A DNA stretch of 64,000 nucleotides from Vibrio gazogenes (GTDB taxonomy: Bacteria; Pseudomonadota; Gammaproteobacteria; Enterobacterales; Vibrionaceae), in NCBI RefSeq assembly GCF_002196515.1, contig NZ_CP018835.1:1922001-1986000 (forward strand), given 5' to 3'. Made by a program: the position numbers and the translations under genes. Position 1 is the stretch's first letter, and the number at the start of each line of letters is the position of its first letter. Below the pieces are notes generated by a model. It made no database searches. It had not been told where the DNA came from and saw nothing but the letters and a program-made list of their open reading frames with translations. Shown one piece after another: positions 20,067 to 28,665 of this stretch.

Positions 20067-20960
20067 TTATGACTCTAGTTTTGCAGTCAATGATTGCAAT
20101 ATTTCTTCCAAAGCTTGGCTGTCAGCAACACTGATGGTGATTTTCCCCTGCCCTTTATCAGAAAGGTTCACAGAAACTTTAGCCTGCAGCATTTCACTCA
20201 ATCTATCAGATAAATTCAATGCCTGATTCGTTACAATAGGTTTCTGTATTTCAGGTTTCGGTGACAGTGTTTTTTTGACCAGTTGCTCAGTCTGACGAAC
20301 GGTTAACTGCTTTTTCGCGACTTGGCTGGCAATCTCAGCCTGAGCCTCACCCTCTAGCATCAACAGCGCTCGCGCATGACCCATTTCTATTTTTTTCTCA
20401 GCAACCAATGATTTAACAACCTCATCGAGCTGATTCAGACGCAATAAATTTGTCACTGTCGTTCGGGATTTACCAATCGCATCCGCAACTTGCTGATGGG
20501 TCAGTTTGAACTCGTCTTGTAACCGTTCCAGTGCTTGAGCTTCTTCAATTGCGTTCAGATCTTCCCGCTGAATATTCTCAATCAGCGCCATGGCAATTGC
20601 TGCACGATCTTCCACATGTTTGACTAAGCAAGGGACTTGCTTGAGACCTGCGTGTCTGGCAGCTCGCCACCGCCGTTCTCCGGCAATAATTTCATAATTT
20701 CCGTTATCAATCGGCCGCACTACGATTGGTTGGATAATTCCCTGCGCCTGAATCGAAGCCGATAGCTCTTCCAAGGTTTCAGGAGAGACATCTTTCCGGG
20801 GTTGATATACACCGGGTCTCAGGTGGGTAATAGAAATTTCTGCCAATTCGCCGTCAGATGACATCGTTTGGCTCTGGGTCGCCACTTGTTGCTTTTCTCT
20901 TGCCATAGAACTTGTCGAAAGCAACGCATCCAAGCCCTTTCCTAAACCACGTTTAGACAT
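20067..20960 (-). CDS. parB: Chromosome-partitioning protein ParB
   Basis: A 297-residue CTP-dependent DNA clamp that loads at parS and spreads. The N-terminal start KRGLGKGLDALL is typical. The CTPase/ParB domain carries GERRWRAARHAGL and the ENIQREDLNAIEEA segment, then a helix-turn-helix (LTHQQVADAIGKSRTTVTNLLRL, about residues 150-175), and a C-terminal dimerisation domain. It is the origin-proximal chromosomal copy, downstream of parA by 20 bp. Confidence 0.96.
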   Translation of the reverse strand: MSKRGLGKGLDALLSTSSMAREKQQVATQSQTMSSDGELAEISITHLRPGVYQPRKDVSPETLEELSASIQAQGIIQPIVVRPIDNGNYEIIAGERRWRAARHAGLKQVPCLVKHVEDRAAIAMALIENIQREDLNAIEEAQALERLQDEFKLTHQQVADAIGKSRTTVTNLLRLNQLDEVVKSLVAEKKIEMGHARALLMLEGEAQAEIASQVAKKQLTVRQTEQLVKKTLSPKPEIQKPIVTNQALNLSDRLSEMLQAKVSVNLSDKGQGKITISVADSQALEEILQSLTAKLES

Positions 20961-20980
20961 GTAAGCGGATTCCTTTTTGG

Positions 20981-21754
20981 TTATGCAATGACTTCATCTC
21001 GGCGCAACATCTCTCCGGCTAATGCAAGGTAAGCCTTGGCACCAACAGAATATTTATCGTAATACATTGCTGGTTTACCATGACTTGGCGCTTCGGCAAG
21101 ACGAACATTACGTGGGATAACGGTACGATACACTTTATCACCAAAGTGCTGTTTTAATTGATCGGATACCTCATTGGAGAGTCGATTACGAGGATCGTAC
21201 ATCGTTCTCAGTAACCCTTCGATTTTCAGATTACTATTCACGACAGCTGCCAACTTACTAATGGTATCCATCAGGGCCGTTAATCCCTCAAGCGCGAAAT
21301 ACTCACATTGCATTGGTACTAAAACAGAATCCGCAGCAGCCATCGCATTGATTGTAAGGAGGTTAAGAGAGGGAGGACAATCAATAAAGATGAAATCATA
21401 GTTATCACGAACCGAAGAGAGTACGTTTTTCAGCCGGACTTCACGGGCAAAAACTTCCATCAGTTTTATTTCCGCAGCAGTCACATCACCATTTGCAGCA
21501 ATCAAATGATAACGGCCAGTTGTCTTTTGACAGACCACTTCCTGAAACGGCACTTCCTCAACTAATAAATCGTAAGCGGTATAATCGATCTGATACTTAT
21601 CAATACCGCTTGCCATTGTTGCGTTGCCTTGCGGGTCAAGATCAATCACTAATACCTTACGTTTCGTTGCCGCCATCGAGGCGGCAAGATTGACACAAGT
21701 CGTTGTTTTACCAACACCACCTTTTTGGTTGGCGATTGCTACTATTTTTCCCAC
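20981..21754 (-). CDS. parA: Chromosome-partitioning ATPase ParA
   Basis: A 257-residue Walker-type ATPase segregating the origin region with ParB. The deviant Walker A motif KGGVGKTT is at residues 10-17, and the Walker B region is DFIFIDCPPSL. No N-terminal HTH extension, so it is the chromosomal type I kind. Operon order mnmG-rsmG-parA-parB as usual in gammaproteobacteria. Confidence 0.97.
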   Translation of the reverse strand: MGKIVAIANQKGGVGKTTTCVNLAASMAATKRKVLVIDLDPQGNATMASGIDKYQIDYTAYDLLVEEVPFQEVVCQKTTGRYHLIAANGDVTAAEIKLMEVFAREVRLKNVLSSVRDNYDFIFIDCPPSLNLLTINAMAAADSVLVPMQCEYFALEGLTALMDTISKLAAVVNSNLKIEGLLRTMYDPRNRLSNEVSDQLKQHFGDKVYRTVIPRNVRLAEAPSHGKPAMYYDKYSVGAKAYLALAGEMLRRDEVIA

Positions 21755-21769
21755 GGCATGCCTCGTTGT

Positions 21770-22402
21770 CTATTCCTTGCGCGATAAGATTACAAGATGA
21801 CGCTCACCTTCGAGTTCAGGAACGGCTAAAGATTGGATATCCGTCACAAAACACCATTCAGGAAGCGAATCTATCTCATCATGCGGTAATTGTCCTTTCA
21901 ATGCCAAAAAAACACCTCCATCCGCTTTGGGGAGATGATGACACCAATTTACCATATCTACCATGGAAGCAAATGCTCTGCTGAGCACACCATCAAATTT
22001 ATCTTCTGGTTGGAAATCTTCAACTCGGCTTTGAACCGGTGTCACGTTATGAATATTCAATTCATAAATCACCTGTTTAATAAACCGAATCCGTTTTCCT
22101 AAACTATCCAGCAGAGTAAAACACTTATCAGGGTTCATAATCGCAAGTGGAATACCGGGCAAACCAGGCCCAGTTCCGACATCGATAAAGTGATTACCGG
22201 GTAAGTAAGGACTTACAACGATACTATCCATGATATGTTTCACCAACATGTCTTCCGGATCACGAACCGACGTCAAATTATAAGCTTTATTCCACTTATC
22301 CAAGCGCTCGACATATCCGAGCAAAAGCGTCATCTGATGTTCACTTACCGTGAGATCTGTCTGTGCAATCAACTGCGTCAGACGTGCTGCCAGCGTCCCC
22401 AT
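21770..22402 (-). CDS. rsmG: 16S rRNA (guanine-N7) methyltransferase RsmG
   Basis: A 210-residue SAM-dependent methyltransferase (GidB) that methylates G527 of 16S rRNA; its loss gives low-level streptomycin resistance. I start at [12 protein letters not shown] (22402), giving the family length; longer reading would run into mnmG. The SAM loop [17 protein letters not shown] is intact. The start directly abuts the mnmG stop (22404), so the two are coupled. Confidence 0.96.
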   Translation of the reverse strand: MGTLAARLTQLIAQTDLTVSEHQMTLLLGYVERLDKWNKAYNLTSVRDPEDMLVKHIMDSIVVSPYLPGNHFIDVGTGPGLPGIPLAIMNPDKCFTLLDSLGKRIRFIKQVIYELNIHNVTPVQSRVEDFQPEDKFDGVLSRAFASMVDMVNWCHHLPKADGGVFLALKGQLPHDEIDSLPEWCFVTDIQSLAVPELEGERHLVILSRKE

Positions 22403-22403
22403 G

Positions 22404-24299
22404 TTATGCCGCCTCTCCCTTCTTAAGCATGCCATTTTTCTTGAGATACACCAGCAAAATAGAAATCGCTGCCGGCGTAACCCCCGAAATACGTGATGCG
22501 ATACCAACCGTCTCCGGTTTTGCCGCATTCAGTTTTAGCACCACTTCATTCGATAACCCTTTGACAAGGCTATAGTCGAGATCAATCGGTAGTTTGGTAT
22601 TTTCATGACGCAGTGATTTTTCGATTTCATCTTTCTGCCGCTGAATATACCCCTCATACTTGACCTGAATTTCAACCTGCTCAGCGGCCTGATGATCATC
22701 TAATGCCGGGGAATACTGCGGTAAGCTTGTCAGTAAATCATAGGTCATTTCTGGGCGACGTAATAAATCTTCGCCGCTGGCTTCTCTGGAAATCGGTGTT
22801 TTGAGCATCTCATTCAGAGATTCAACCCCCGTAGATTCAGGGTTGACCCAGATATCCTTCAAGCGCTGACGCTCAAGAGCCATATTTTCGATTTTTTGGT
22901 TGAAACGAGCCCAACGTTCATCATCAACCAGACCAAGTTCGCGACCTTTTTCAGTCAAACGCAAGTCAGCATTATCTTCTCGGAGTAACAAACGATATTC
23001 AGCGCGTGAGGTAAACATTCGGTAAGGTTCACTGGTACCGAGTGTTGATAGATCATCGATCAGTACGCCCATGTAGGCTTGATCACGACGCGGACTCCAG
23101 CCTTCTTTCTCTTGAACATACAAACTCGCATTCAAACCTGCCATCAAACCTTGTGCAGCCGCTTCTTCGTAACCCGTTGTCCCGTTGATCTGCCCGGCAA
23201 AAAATAGCCCTTGAATAAATTTAGTTTCATAAGTCTGTTTTAAATCACGCGGGTCAAAGAAATCATACTCAATGGCATATCCCGGACGAACAATATGTGC
23301 ATTTTCAAAACCTTGCATCGAACGCACGATCTGCACCTGAACATCAAACGGCAAGCTGGTGGAGATCCCGTTTGGATATAATTCGGTTGTTGTTAAGCCT
23401 TCCGGTTCAATAAAGATCTGATGACTATTTTTGTCAGCAAACCGCATCACTTTATCTTCGATTGACGGGCAGTAACGTGGACCAATACCTTCAATAACTC
23501 CCGCATACATCGGGCTACGGTCAAGGTTATTGCGGATCACATCGTGAGTTTTTTCATTGGTATAAGAAATGTAGCAAGGAATTTGATGCGGATGCTGATC
23601 ACGACGACCTAAAAACGAAAAGATCGGGGTTGGATCATCACCATGCTGTACCGCTAACTGCGAAAAATCGACAGTACGGGCATCGATCCGGGGTGGTGTT
23701 CCTGTTTTTAAACGATCAACCCGAAATGGTAATTCACGTAAACGCTGAGCCAGTGCGATCGATGGTGGATCACCTGCGCGGCCACCAGAATAGTTTTCCA
23801 TCCCGATATGGATCTTTCCACCTAGGAATGTTCCGACAGTGAGTACTACCGCTTTCGCGTGGAATTTGAGCCCCATTTGGGTTACAACGCCGATCACGCG
23901 ATCCTGCTCGACGATCAGATCATCGGCTGCTTGCTGGAACAACATCAGATTCGGGGTATTTTCTAATGCGTGGCGTACATACGCTTTGTATAACGCTCGA
24001 TCTGCCTGAGCTCTTGTTGCTCGAACAGCTGGGCCTTTTGAAGCGTTCAGTGTTCTGAACTGAATACCTGCATGATCGATCGCTTGAGCCATAAGCCCAC
24101 CTAAAGCATCAACCTCTTTAACCAGATGACCCTTCCCGATCCCACCAATGGCTGGATTGCATGACATCTGTCCTAACGTGTCAATATTATGTGTTAGGAG
24201 TAATGTTTTTTGTCCTGTGCGTGCAGATGAGAGAGCGGCTTCCGTTCCAGCGTGACCGCCACCAACCACAATGACGTCAAAATTTTCGTGATAAAGCAT
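22404..24299 (-). CDS. mnmG: tRNA uridine-5-carboxymethylaminomethyl modification enzyme MnmG
   Basis: A 631-residue FAD protein (GidA) that with MnmE modifies wobble U34 of several tRNAs. The FAD-binding motif [12 protein letters not shown] is at residues 11-22. Family signatures [13 protein letters not shown] and [11 protein letters not shown] are visible, and the C-terminal helical domain is present. It is the gene next to oriC as in E. coli and V. cholerae; its partner mnmE is also in this window. Confidence 0.97.
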   Translation of the reverse strand: MLYHENFDVIVVGGGHAGTEAALSSARTGQKTLLLTHNIDTLGQMSCNPAIGGIGKGHLVKEVDALGGLMAQAIDHAGIQFRTLNASKGPAVRATRAQADRALYKAYVRHALENTPNLMLFQQAADDLIVEQDRVIGVVTQMGLKFHAKAVVLTVGTFLGGKIHIGMENYSGGRAGDPPSIALAQRLRELPFRVDRLKTGTPPRIDARTVDFSQLAVQHGDDPTPIFSFLGRRDQHPHQIPCYISYTNEKTHDVIRNNLDRSPMYAGVIEGIGPRYCPSIEDKVMRFADKNSHQIFIEPEGLTTTELYPNGISTSLPFDVQVQIVRSMQGFENAHIVRPGYAIEYDFFDPRDLKQTYETKFIQGLFFAGQINGTTGYEEAAAQGLMAGLNASLYVQEKEGWSPRRDQAYMGVLIDDLSTLGTSEPYRMFTSRAEYRLLLREDNADLRLTEKGRELGLVDDERWARFNQKIENMALERQRLKDIWVNPESTGVESLNEMLKTPISREASGEDLLRRPEMTYDLLTSLPQYSPALDDHQAAEQVEIQVKYEGYIQRQKDEIEKSLRHENTKLPIDLDYSLVKGLSNEVVLKLNAAKPETVGIASRISGVTPAAISILLVYLKKNGMLKKGEAA

Positions 24300-24394
24300 G
24301 AACCGACCTCAGATATTCAGATCTGTGTAAGAAATAAAAGAGCCGCATTCTACCTTTTTTATCGGCGTTAGAAAATTGATTTTGTGCTTTTACA

Positions 24395-24705
24395 CATGAT
24401 CCTTGAACCCTATAAATATATAAGATCTTTATATAGATCTTTTTATTAGATCTACTATTAAGGAAGCGGATCTTTGTGGATAACGCCAAAATGATCAACA
24501 TGATCATCAGCTTTAGGACGATCACTTACTGTGATCAAGCATTGATCAGATCGAGGATTAGCTGGGATCAAAAATGGCACTTATACACAACCCCTCGGGG
24601 AGTGCTAAGTTATTATTGGGATAACTATAGCTTCTTCACTGGATCTTTCTGTATTTATCCACAGATGATTTGAACCTAAAAATGGCAAGGAGTGAGTGAT
24701 CAACG
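24395..24705. other. oriC: Chromosomal replication origin oriC (chromosome I type)
   Basis: Located between mnmG and mioC, the conserved position. It holds 13 GATC (Dam) sites from 24398 to 24645, several in GATCT-T-rich 13-mer-like repeats (24424-24455) that suit the unwinding element. DnaA boxes: TTATCCACA at 24475-24483 (minus) and 24655-24663 (plus), TTATACACA at 24581-24589, and TTATCCCAA at 24616-24624 (minus). This matches the E. coli/V. cholerae layout. The exact borders are approximate. Confidence 0.93.
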
Positions 24706-25055
24706 TTTCAATCCGAAAGTGCTGCTTATGCCGTTGATCTGAATATATGGGTTCTCCTGCTCCCTTTTGGGGGAAGATCTCAATGGGATTTCACGCCAGG
24801 CGAAATATTCTTGTTTCATATCCATCGATGAATAAATGATTATTTAAATGAATAAAATCAATTGGTTATTTAAATTTAAGACATGGTGTTCATTACGATA
24901 GCATAAAGAGGATTGTCAGTAATTTTAACGCAATTGGTTGTGATTTATTGTGTGGACAAGCTTGGGAGTCATTTTACAGGGCAGCTTTACTACCCTGTGG
25001 GTAACTACTTATACACCGTTGGCTTTATGTATGGTTTATTTTATGTGCTACTGAA
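24706..25055. other. oriC-flanking region with extra DnaA-box-like sites
   Basis: No gene seen. The stretch has very AT-rich segments (24830-24890) and box-like 9-mers TGTGGACAA (24951-24959), TGTGGGTAA (24997-25005) and TTATACACC (25009-25017). These may extend the DnaA-binding region towards mioC. Confidence 0.5.
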
Positions 25056-25496
25056 TTATGCATTGAACTGTTCAATATGCTGGGTGAGCCACTCCCCGGC
25101 GGCATCTTCCGGAACTGGATGCTCAATAATATCAATCGTACAACAGTCAGTCAGAGGCGTCGCCCCGATATCAAGCATCAGTTCGTAAGCATGTTTTCCT
25201 GCGGCGCAGAATGTGTCATAGCTGGAATCGCCAATCGCGATGACAGCAAATGATAATTGGTCTGTTCTGGGCGGTGTATCCTGAAGTGCCCGAATAAACG
25301 GCTGAATATTATCAGGATATTCCCCGGCACCGTGTGTTGATGTAATGATCAGCCAGATGCCTTCTGCCGGGATATCCGCTAAATCCGGCTGGTTATGAAT
25401 CTCGGTTTCATGTCCTTGCTGTTGGAGTAATTCATCAAGATGATCACCGACATATTCAGCGCCGCCCAGCGTACTTCCCGTAATGATATGGATCAT
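25056..25496 (-). CDS. mioC: Flavodoxin-like protein MioC
   Basis: A 146-residue FMN-binding short flavodoxin, implicated in biotin synthase electron transfer in E. coli and best known for its transcription entering oriC. The FMN loop [12 protein letters not shown] starts near residue 6. I start at MIHIITGS (25496), which has a GAGG site 8 nt upstream; two earlier in-frame starts lack spacing. It reads toward oriC, as in E. coli. Confidence 0.93.
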   Translation of the reverse strand: MIHIITGSTLGGAEYVGDHLDELLQQQGHETEIHNQPDLADIPAEGIWLIITSTHGAGEYPDNIQPFIRALQDTPPRTDQLSFAVIAIGDSSYDTFCAAGKHAYELMLDIGATPLTDCCTIDIIEHPVPEDAAGEWLTQHIEQFNA

Positions 25497-25859
25497 ATTC
25501 ATCCTCTTCACAATGGCATTCACCAATGGAATGCTTTGATTAATTTAGATAAAACGTATTGACACCAAAATCTCATCAGAAACATGTGTCGAGATACAAA
25601 TTGTCAGCATAAGAGTAATCAAACCGAAGCGGGAAAGGAAGAAGCAAACTGTATATAGTGTGGATAGGATGAGACTAACCCGTGTATGAAGGTGATCATC
25701 GAGCATGATCATCACTTGTATACTAATGTGGGTTTGGTGTGGGTAACAATCAATGATCACTTTGCCCAGGTTTGTTCGATCAATATCATGATCCGTTTGT
25801 CTGTATATGTGCTTATCGGAGCGAATATCGTCGCTTTGACTTGCCCCTCATGGGCGCCA
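25497..25859. other. Intergenic stretch between mioC and the structured element
   Basis: No supported gene. It contains several GATC-centred inverted repeats (for example TGATCAT/ATGATCA near 25690-25712). It is outside the minimal origin. A 156-codon open frame starting at 25772 overlaps the hairpins downstream and looks spurious. Confidence 0.5.
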
Positions 25860-26216
25860 AAACCGTGAAGTCACTCGTAAGATTCGGTAACAAACCAGTT
25901 ATGAAAGAATGGTTTGCTTCGATTCAATTCGGATTTTTTGTTGCTGTGACTCGTGGTCAAGGCAGGTGTCATTTAGTCTGCACGGGTGCCGGTGATTTCC
26001 GGCGTCGGGATTCGAACCCCGCATTCAAGCTTAAGGAGTATAGACGTCCGTCTTTACGGACTTTACTATACACAGTCTTACCATATCTGAATTATGGTGG
26101 ACTGGATGAGGCTGGCTTCGGTCAGGCCGTTTCCTTGAGTGCGGCAGTTCGAACCCGTTCAGTTCACCACCTCCCGAGATTCGAACCTCTATCAGTGGTG
26201 AAGTTATTCATGAACT
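25860..26216 (+). other. Hairpin-rich structured RNA or DNA element (unrecognised)
   Basis: A dense set of inverted repeats with no credible protein. Core: a long-range stem pairs 26006-26029 with 26134-26157 (4+7+11 bp, with one bulge and one small internal loop). It encloses three hairpins: 26038-26071 (GTATAG/CTATAC outer, GTCCGT/ACGGAC inner), 26073-26104 (CAGTC/GACTG plus ACCATA/TATGGT) and 26110-26128 (TTCG tetraloop). That is a four-way junction. Flanking hairpins: 25891-25916 (CAAACCA/TGGTTTG), 25988-26003 (GCCGG/CCGGC) and 26163-26202 (TTCACCAC/GTGGTGAA). Three TTCGAA-centred boxes occur. I do not recognise it as a known RNA family. The strand is assumed from the ORF and terminator that follow. 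Confidence 0.6.
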
Positions 26217-26229
26217 CGAGGAAAAGCAT

Positions 26230-26406
26230 ATGTCCGATTTGAATCAATTTACACTCTATCTGCCGCTGGTTGCCCGTGGTTATCTGATCGATCTGCTTGG
26301 CTTGTGTACCGATGCTCAGACCAATCAACATGAGCTGCGCGAAGTGCTGTTGTATCTCAATAATCTGATTACCTATGATGAAATGCAGTTGCAGCAAGAG
26401 GACTAA
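26230..26406 (+). CDS. Small hypothetical protein, 58 residues
   Basis: An ATG at 26230 is preceded by GAGG at 8 nt and the frame runs 58 codons to TAA, followed 16 bp later by a good terminator. The product begins MSDLNQFTLYLPLVARG and is predicted mostly helical, with an acidic, Gln-rich tail (EMQLQQED). There is no signal peptide and no family I can name. Ribosome site, terminator and codon use make it credible as a real small gene, perhaps cotranscribed with the structured element just upstream. Function unknown. Confidence 0.6.
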   Translation: MSDLNQFTLYLPLVARGYLIDLLGLCTDAQTNQHELREVLLYLNNLITYDEMQLQQED

Positions 26407-26422
26407 TATCGGTGGGCAAGTC

Positions 26423-26447
26423 AAAGGAGAGCGAAGCTCTCCTTTAT
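26423..26447 (+). terminator. Terminator after the 58-residue ORF
   Basis: AAAGGAGAGC, loop GAA, GCTCTCCTTT, then ATT. A perfect 10-bp stem with a short T-tract. It closes the unit formed by the structured element and the small ORF. Confidence 0.85.
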
Positions 26448-26652
26448 TAGATGTAAGGATGAAGATCTGATTTTACTGTGGCTGCTAAATCAAAAGTAAA
26501 CAGCATCAGAAAAGATTATTGACAATCAACTGATTTGTATGTGTAAAATTCTGGTACAAAATCATTTTGCAATTAATCTCATAAAGAAGTTATAGACAGC
26601 ATTCCTGTTAGTCATCATATTTCATTATTTACATAATGGTGGGTATGAGCAG

Positions 26653-27147
26653 ATGGCACATATAGCATATATGACGGTTAATGGTGAGAAGCAAGGGATG
26701 ATTTCCAGTGGTTGTAACACCAAAGATTCAATGGGAAATAAATATCAGGAAACTCATACTGATGAAATTACCATCTTGGCTTGTGAACAAAATATGTTTA
26801 AAGATCAGGGCCAACACGGGAAGACACATCATCCGATTCAAATTATCAAAAATATTGATAAATCCAGCCCCCTACTATCGACGGCATTTGCTAAACAAGA
26901 ATATTTGGATTGTGTGATTGACTTCTTCAGAACCAATGAGCAGGGATATAACGAAAAATTTTATTCTATTGAATTGAAAAAAGCAGTGATTACAGGGATC
27001 AGTTTTAAACTTCCTCATACTGTTATTGATCATAAAGAAGAGATGAATGAAGTCCTTGAATTAAGCTATAAAGAAATTATCTGGCGGCATAATGTAAGCG
27101 GAACCATGGGGTATGATAACTGGGATCAAGGCGGTTGGCTGGAATAA
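26653..27147 (+). CDS. hcp: Type VI secretion Hcp-family tube protein
   Basis: A 164-residue Hcp1-family protein. Family features: MAHIAYMTVNGEKQGMIS at the N-terminus, GNKYQETHTDEI, HHPIQIIKNIDKSSPLL, and the C-terminal VLELSYKEIIWRHNVSGTMGYDNW. Hcp hexamers stack to form the T6SS inner tube and carry small effectors. There is no signal peptide, as expected. No other T6SS structural gene is nearby, so this is an auxiliary or orphan hcp. It is convergent with the effector/immunity pair (62 bp from the immunity stop). Composition is AT-richer than the flanking housekeeping genes. Confidence 0.9.
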   Translation: MAHIAYMTVNGEKQGMISSGCNTKDSMGNKYQETHTDEITILACEQNMFKDQGQHGKTHHPIQIIKNIDKSSPLLSTAFAKQEYLDCVIDFFRTNEQGYNEKFYSIELKKAVITGISFKLPHTVIDHKEEMNEVLELSYKEIIWRHNVSGTMGYDNWDQGGWLE

Positions 27148-27209
27148 ACCGTTTTGCACCTGTTCTTTTTATGGAGCAGATGCAAAATATATGGCTTGTG
27201 AAGGTATGA

Positions 27210-27701
27210 TCAGTGATTGGCTTCGGCTGAGCAGGTTTCTTCTGAATCATAGCCAAGATAGTAATACCCTTGCCAGACACTGTTTCCCTGAAGTTTCATC
27301 GAGTATTGAATTCCTTCGCTGGTTGTACAGTAATGGTAGCTATACTTTTGGGGCTCAGGAATATGAATCAGTCCGATTGCCAGGCCAATATCACTCTCTG
27401 AACTGACCTGATAAAAACTATAGCCGTTGTCGATATTTATTTGTTTTCTGTCTTCTGTGAGCGCATAACAGTTGTCAGCCGATGTGGCCTTATTGGTGAC
27501 ATGGCCTTGGGTTATTTGATTGCTGTTTTCCAGATGAACGACAGTGACTTCAACAGGTAATTTCAGTTTTGAATTTTTGATCGCCAGACATTTACCATGC
27601 ATCCAGCCAATATCACGAAAACCAGAGTGATGATTGCTTTCTGGTATTGCATGGCAGGATGTGAGTAACAAAACAGTGCTGAAGCGTAATAATTGTTTCA
27701 T
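27210..27701 (-). CDS. Predicted lipoprotein, likely T6SS immunity protein
   Basis: A 163-residue protein with a short lipoprotein signal: MKQLLRF then hydrophobic STVLLLTS and a lipobox ending LLTSC at residue 16, so it should be anchored in the periplasm. The mature part has several cysteines and no domain I recognise. I start at 27701, with GGAAG upstream; an in-frame ATG at 27713 overlaps the preceding gene. It follows the M15-like effector gene directly (1 bp gap). That position and periplasmic lipoprotein nature are the usual pattern of immunity to a peptidoglycan-targeting effector. The immunity role is inferred. Confidence 0.65.
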   Translation of the reverse strand: MKQLLRFSTVLLLTSCHAIPESNHHSGFRDIGWMHGKCLAIKNSKLKLPVEVTVVHLENSNQITQGHVTNKATSADNCYALTEDRKQINIDNGYSFYQVSSESDIGLAIGLIHIPEPQKYSYHYCTTSEGIQYSMKLQGNSVWQGYYYLGYDSEETCSAEANH

Positions 27702-27702
27702 T

Positions 27703-28269
27703 TTATCTTCCATTATATGACCAGTGTGGTGCGTCACTTTTCAACTTTTTAACACCATAAGATGCTCCAACAGTGTGCAATACCGTATTATCATTGACAT
27801 TTTTCATATAAGTCACTTTAACACCAGTACCATCGTTTTTCTTGATCGTGATTGTACCACTCCATGTAATGGTCATATCGATAGCTTTTCCAGCAATATG
27901 ATTACTTGTCAGTGAAGGTGGATAAATACTTCTGGGAGGAACGGCTAACCCAAACCCTTTGACCATTTCCAGAGCGCCGGCCTTACTTTTTGCCAGATCG
28001 TTATGATCCCATTGAATATCAACCCCAGACATTTTTTTAGCTTCTGATGGCTTGCATTTCCCCTGTGATATTTTCCACGACCAGTGAAACAGATAGGCTC
28101 GTTTGGCGCTTCTTTTGGTCGTTGATACTTTCACGGTTGCACCAGCATCGGTTAATGCTTTGATAAAAGCTTTGGCGTTGGCTTTGAATCCAGCTTCAAG
28201 ATCCTCAACACTCTGGCTATTCTTTGCATGTGAATTTGCCCATGTTACCCAATACCGACCGCTTTTCAT
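27703..28269 (-). CDS. M15-type peptidase, predicted T6SS peptidoglycan effector
   Basis: A 188-residue protein without signal peptide. It carries the zinc peptidase M15 (VanY/VanX-like) signature S-x-H-x-x-G-x-A-x-D at residues 122-131 (zinc ligands His124 and Asp131) and a C-terminal D-x-x-H-W at 179-183 (His182 third ligand, Asp179 in the place of the usual catalytic Glu). M15 enzymes cleave D-Ala-containing peptide stems. A secreted enzyme lacking a signal peptide, next to hcp and followed by a lipoprotein gene, fits an Hcp-delivered effector. Ribosome site GAGGAC lies 9 nt before ATG. The target bond (carboxypeptidase or endopeptidase) cannot be told from sequence. Confidence 0.75.
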   Translation of the reverse strand: MKSGRYWVTWANSHAKNSQSVEDLEAGFKANAKAFIKALTDAGATVKVSTTKRSAKRAYLFHWSWKISQGKCKPSEAKKMSGVDIQWDHNDLAKSKAGALEMVKGFGLAVPPRSIYPPSLTSNHIAGKAIDMTITWSGTITIKKNDGTGVKVTYMKNVNDNTVLHTVGASYGVKKLKSDAPHWSYNGR

Positions 28270-28665
28270 TTGGTTGTTGTCCTCAAAATGATGTGGTTGT
28301 TGATTTTTTGCTTTATACGATTTTCGTGGTGTTGTTTATTTGGAGAAAACCTATAAGGTCAGGCTTGAAGGGATGACACCATAGATGCCCCACTGACTTG
28401 GAAAGGGATTATTTTAAATTTATCACTTAGTTAATTATACATTCAGTTTCATTTTCTTTTTATGATGAGATATTGTGCCGGAGAATGATCTGATTTTATT
28501 GAATAGATAGTTTTTAATAGTTTGTAATGGGACTTTTTGACTGGGTATGAAGCAAAGGTATGTAAAAGGGAGTAAAACCGATTCATAAACAAAATTCCAA
28601 AATGACCATAATTGGCTTGATTTGTTTTGAAGGGTTTCACTCGTTTCTCTGATTAAAAAGCGACT
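28270..28665. other. Intergenic region upstream of the effector gene
   Basis: AT-rich, no supported gene on either strand. It should contain the effector/immunity promoter and the 3' end of the mnmE transcript, but I see no convincing terminator or promoter. Probably the right edge of the inserted module. Confidence 0.5.

Noticed and set aside
26007-26187. Three tRNA T-arm-like TTCGAA boxes, suggesting tRNA genes
   Set aside because: No complete cloverleaf with acceptor and anticodon arms can be drawn on either strand, and the T-stems pair poorly. Treated as part of an unknown structured element.
25772-26242. 156-codon plus-strand open frame
   Set aside because: It runs through the hairpin-rich element, has no recognisable protein features, and ends inside the start of a better-supported small ORF. 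The inverted repeats explain the base pattern.
26550-26575. Possible sigma54 promoter before hcp (TGGTAC ... TTGC)
   Set aside because: The GG to GC distance is 16 bp, while 12 bp is required.
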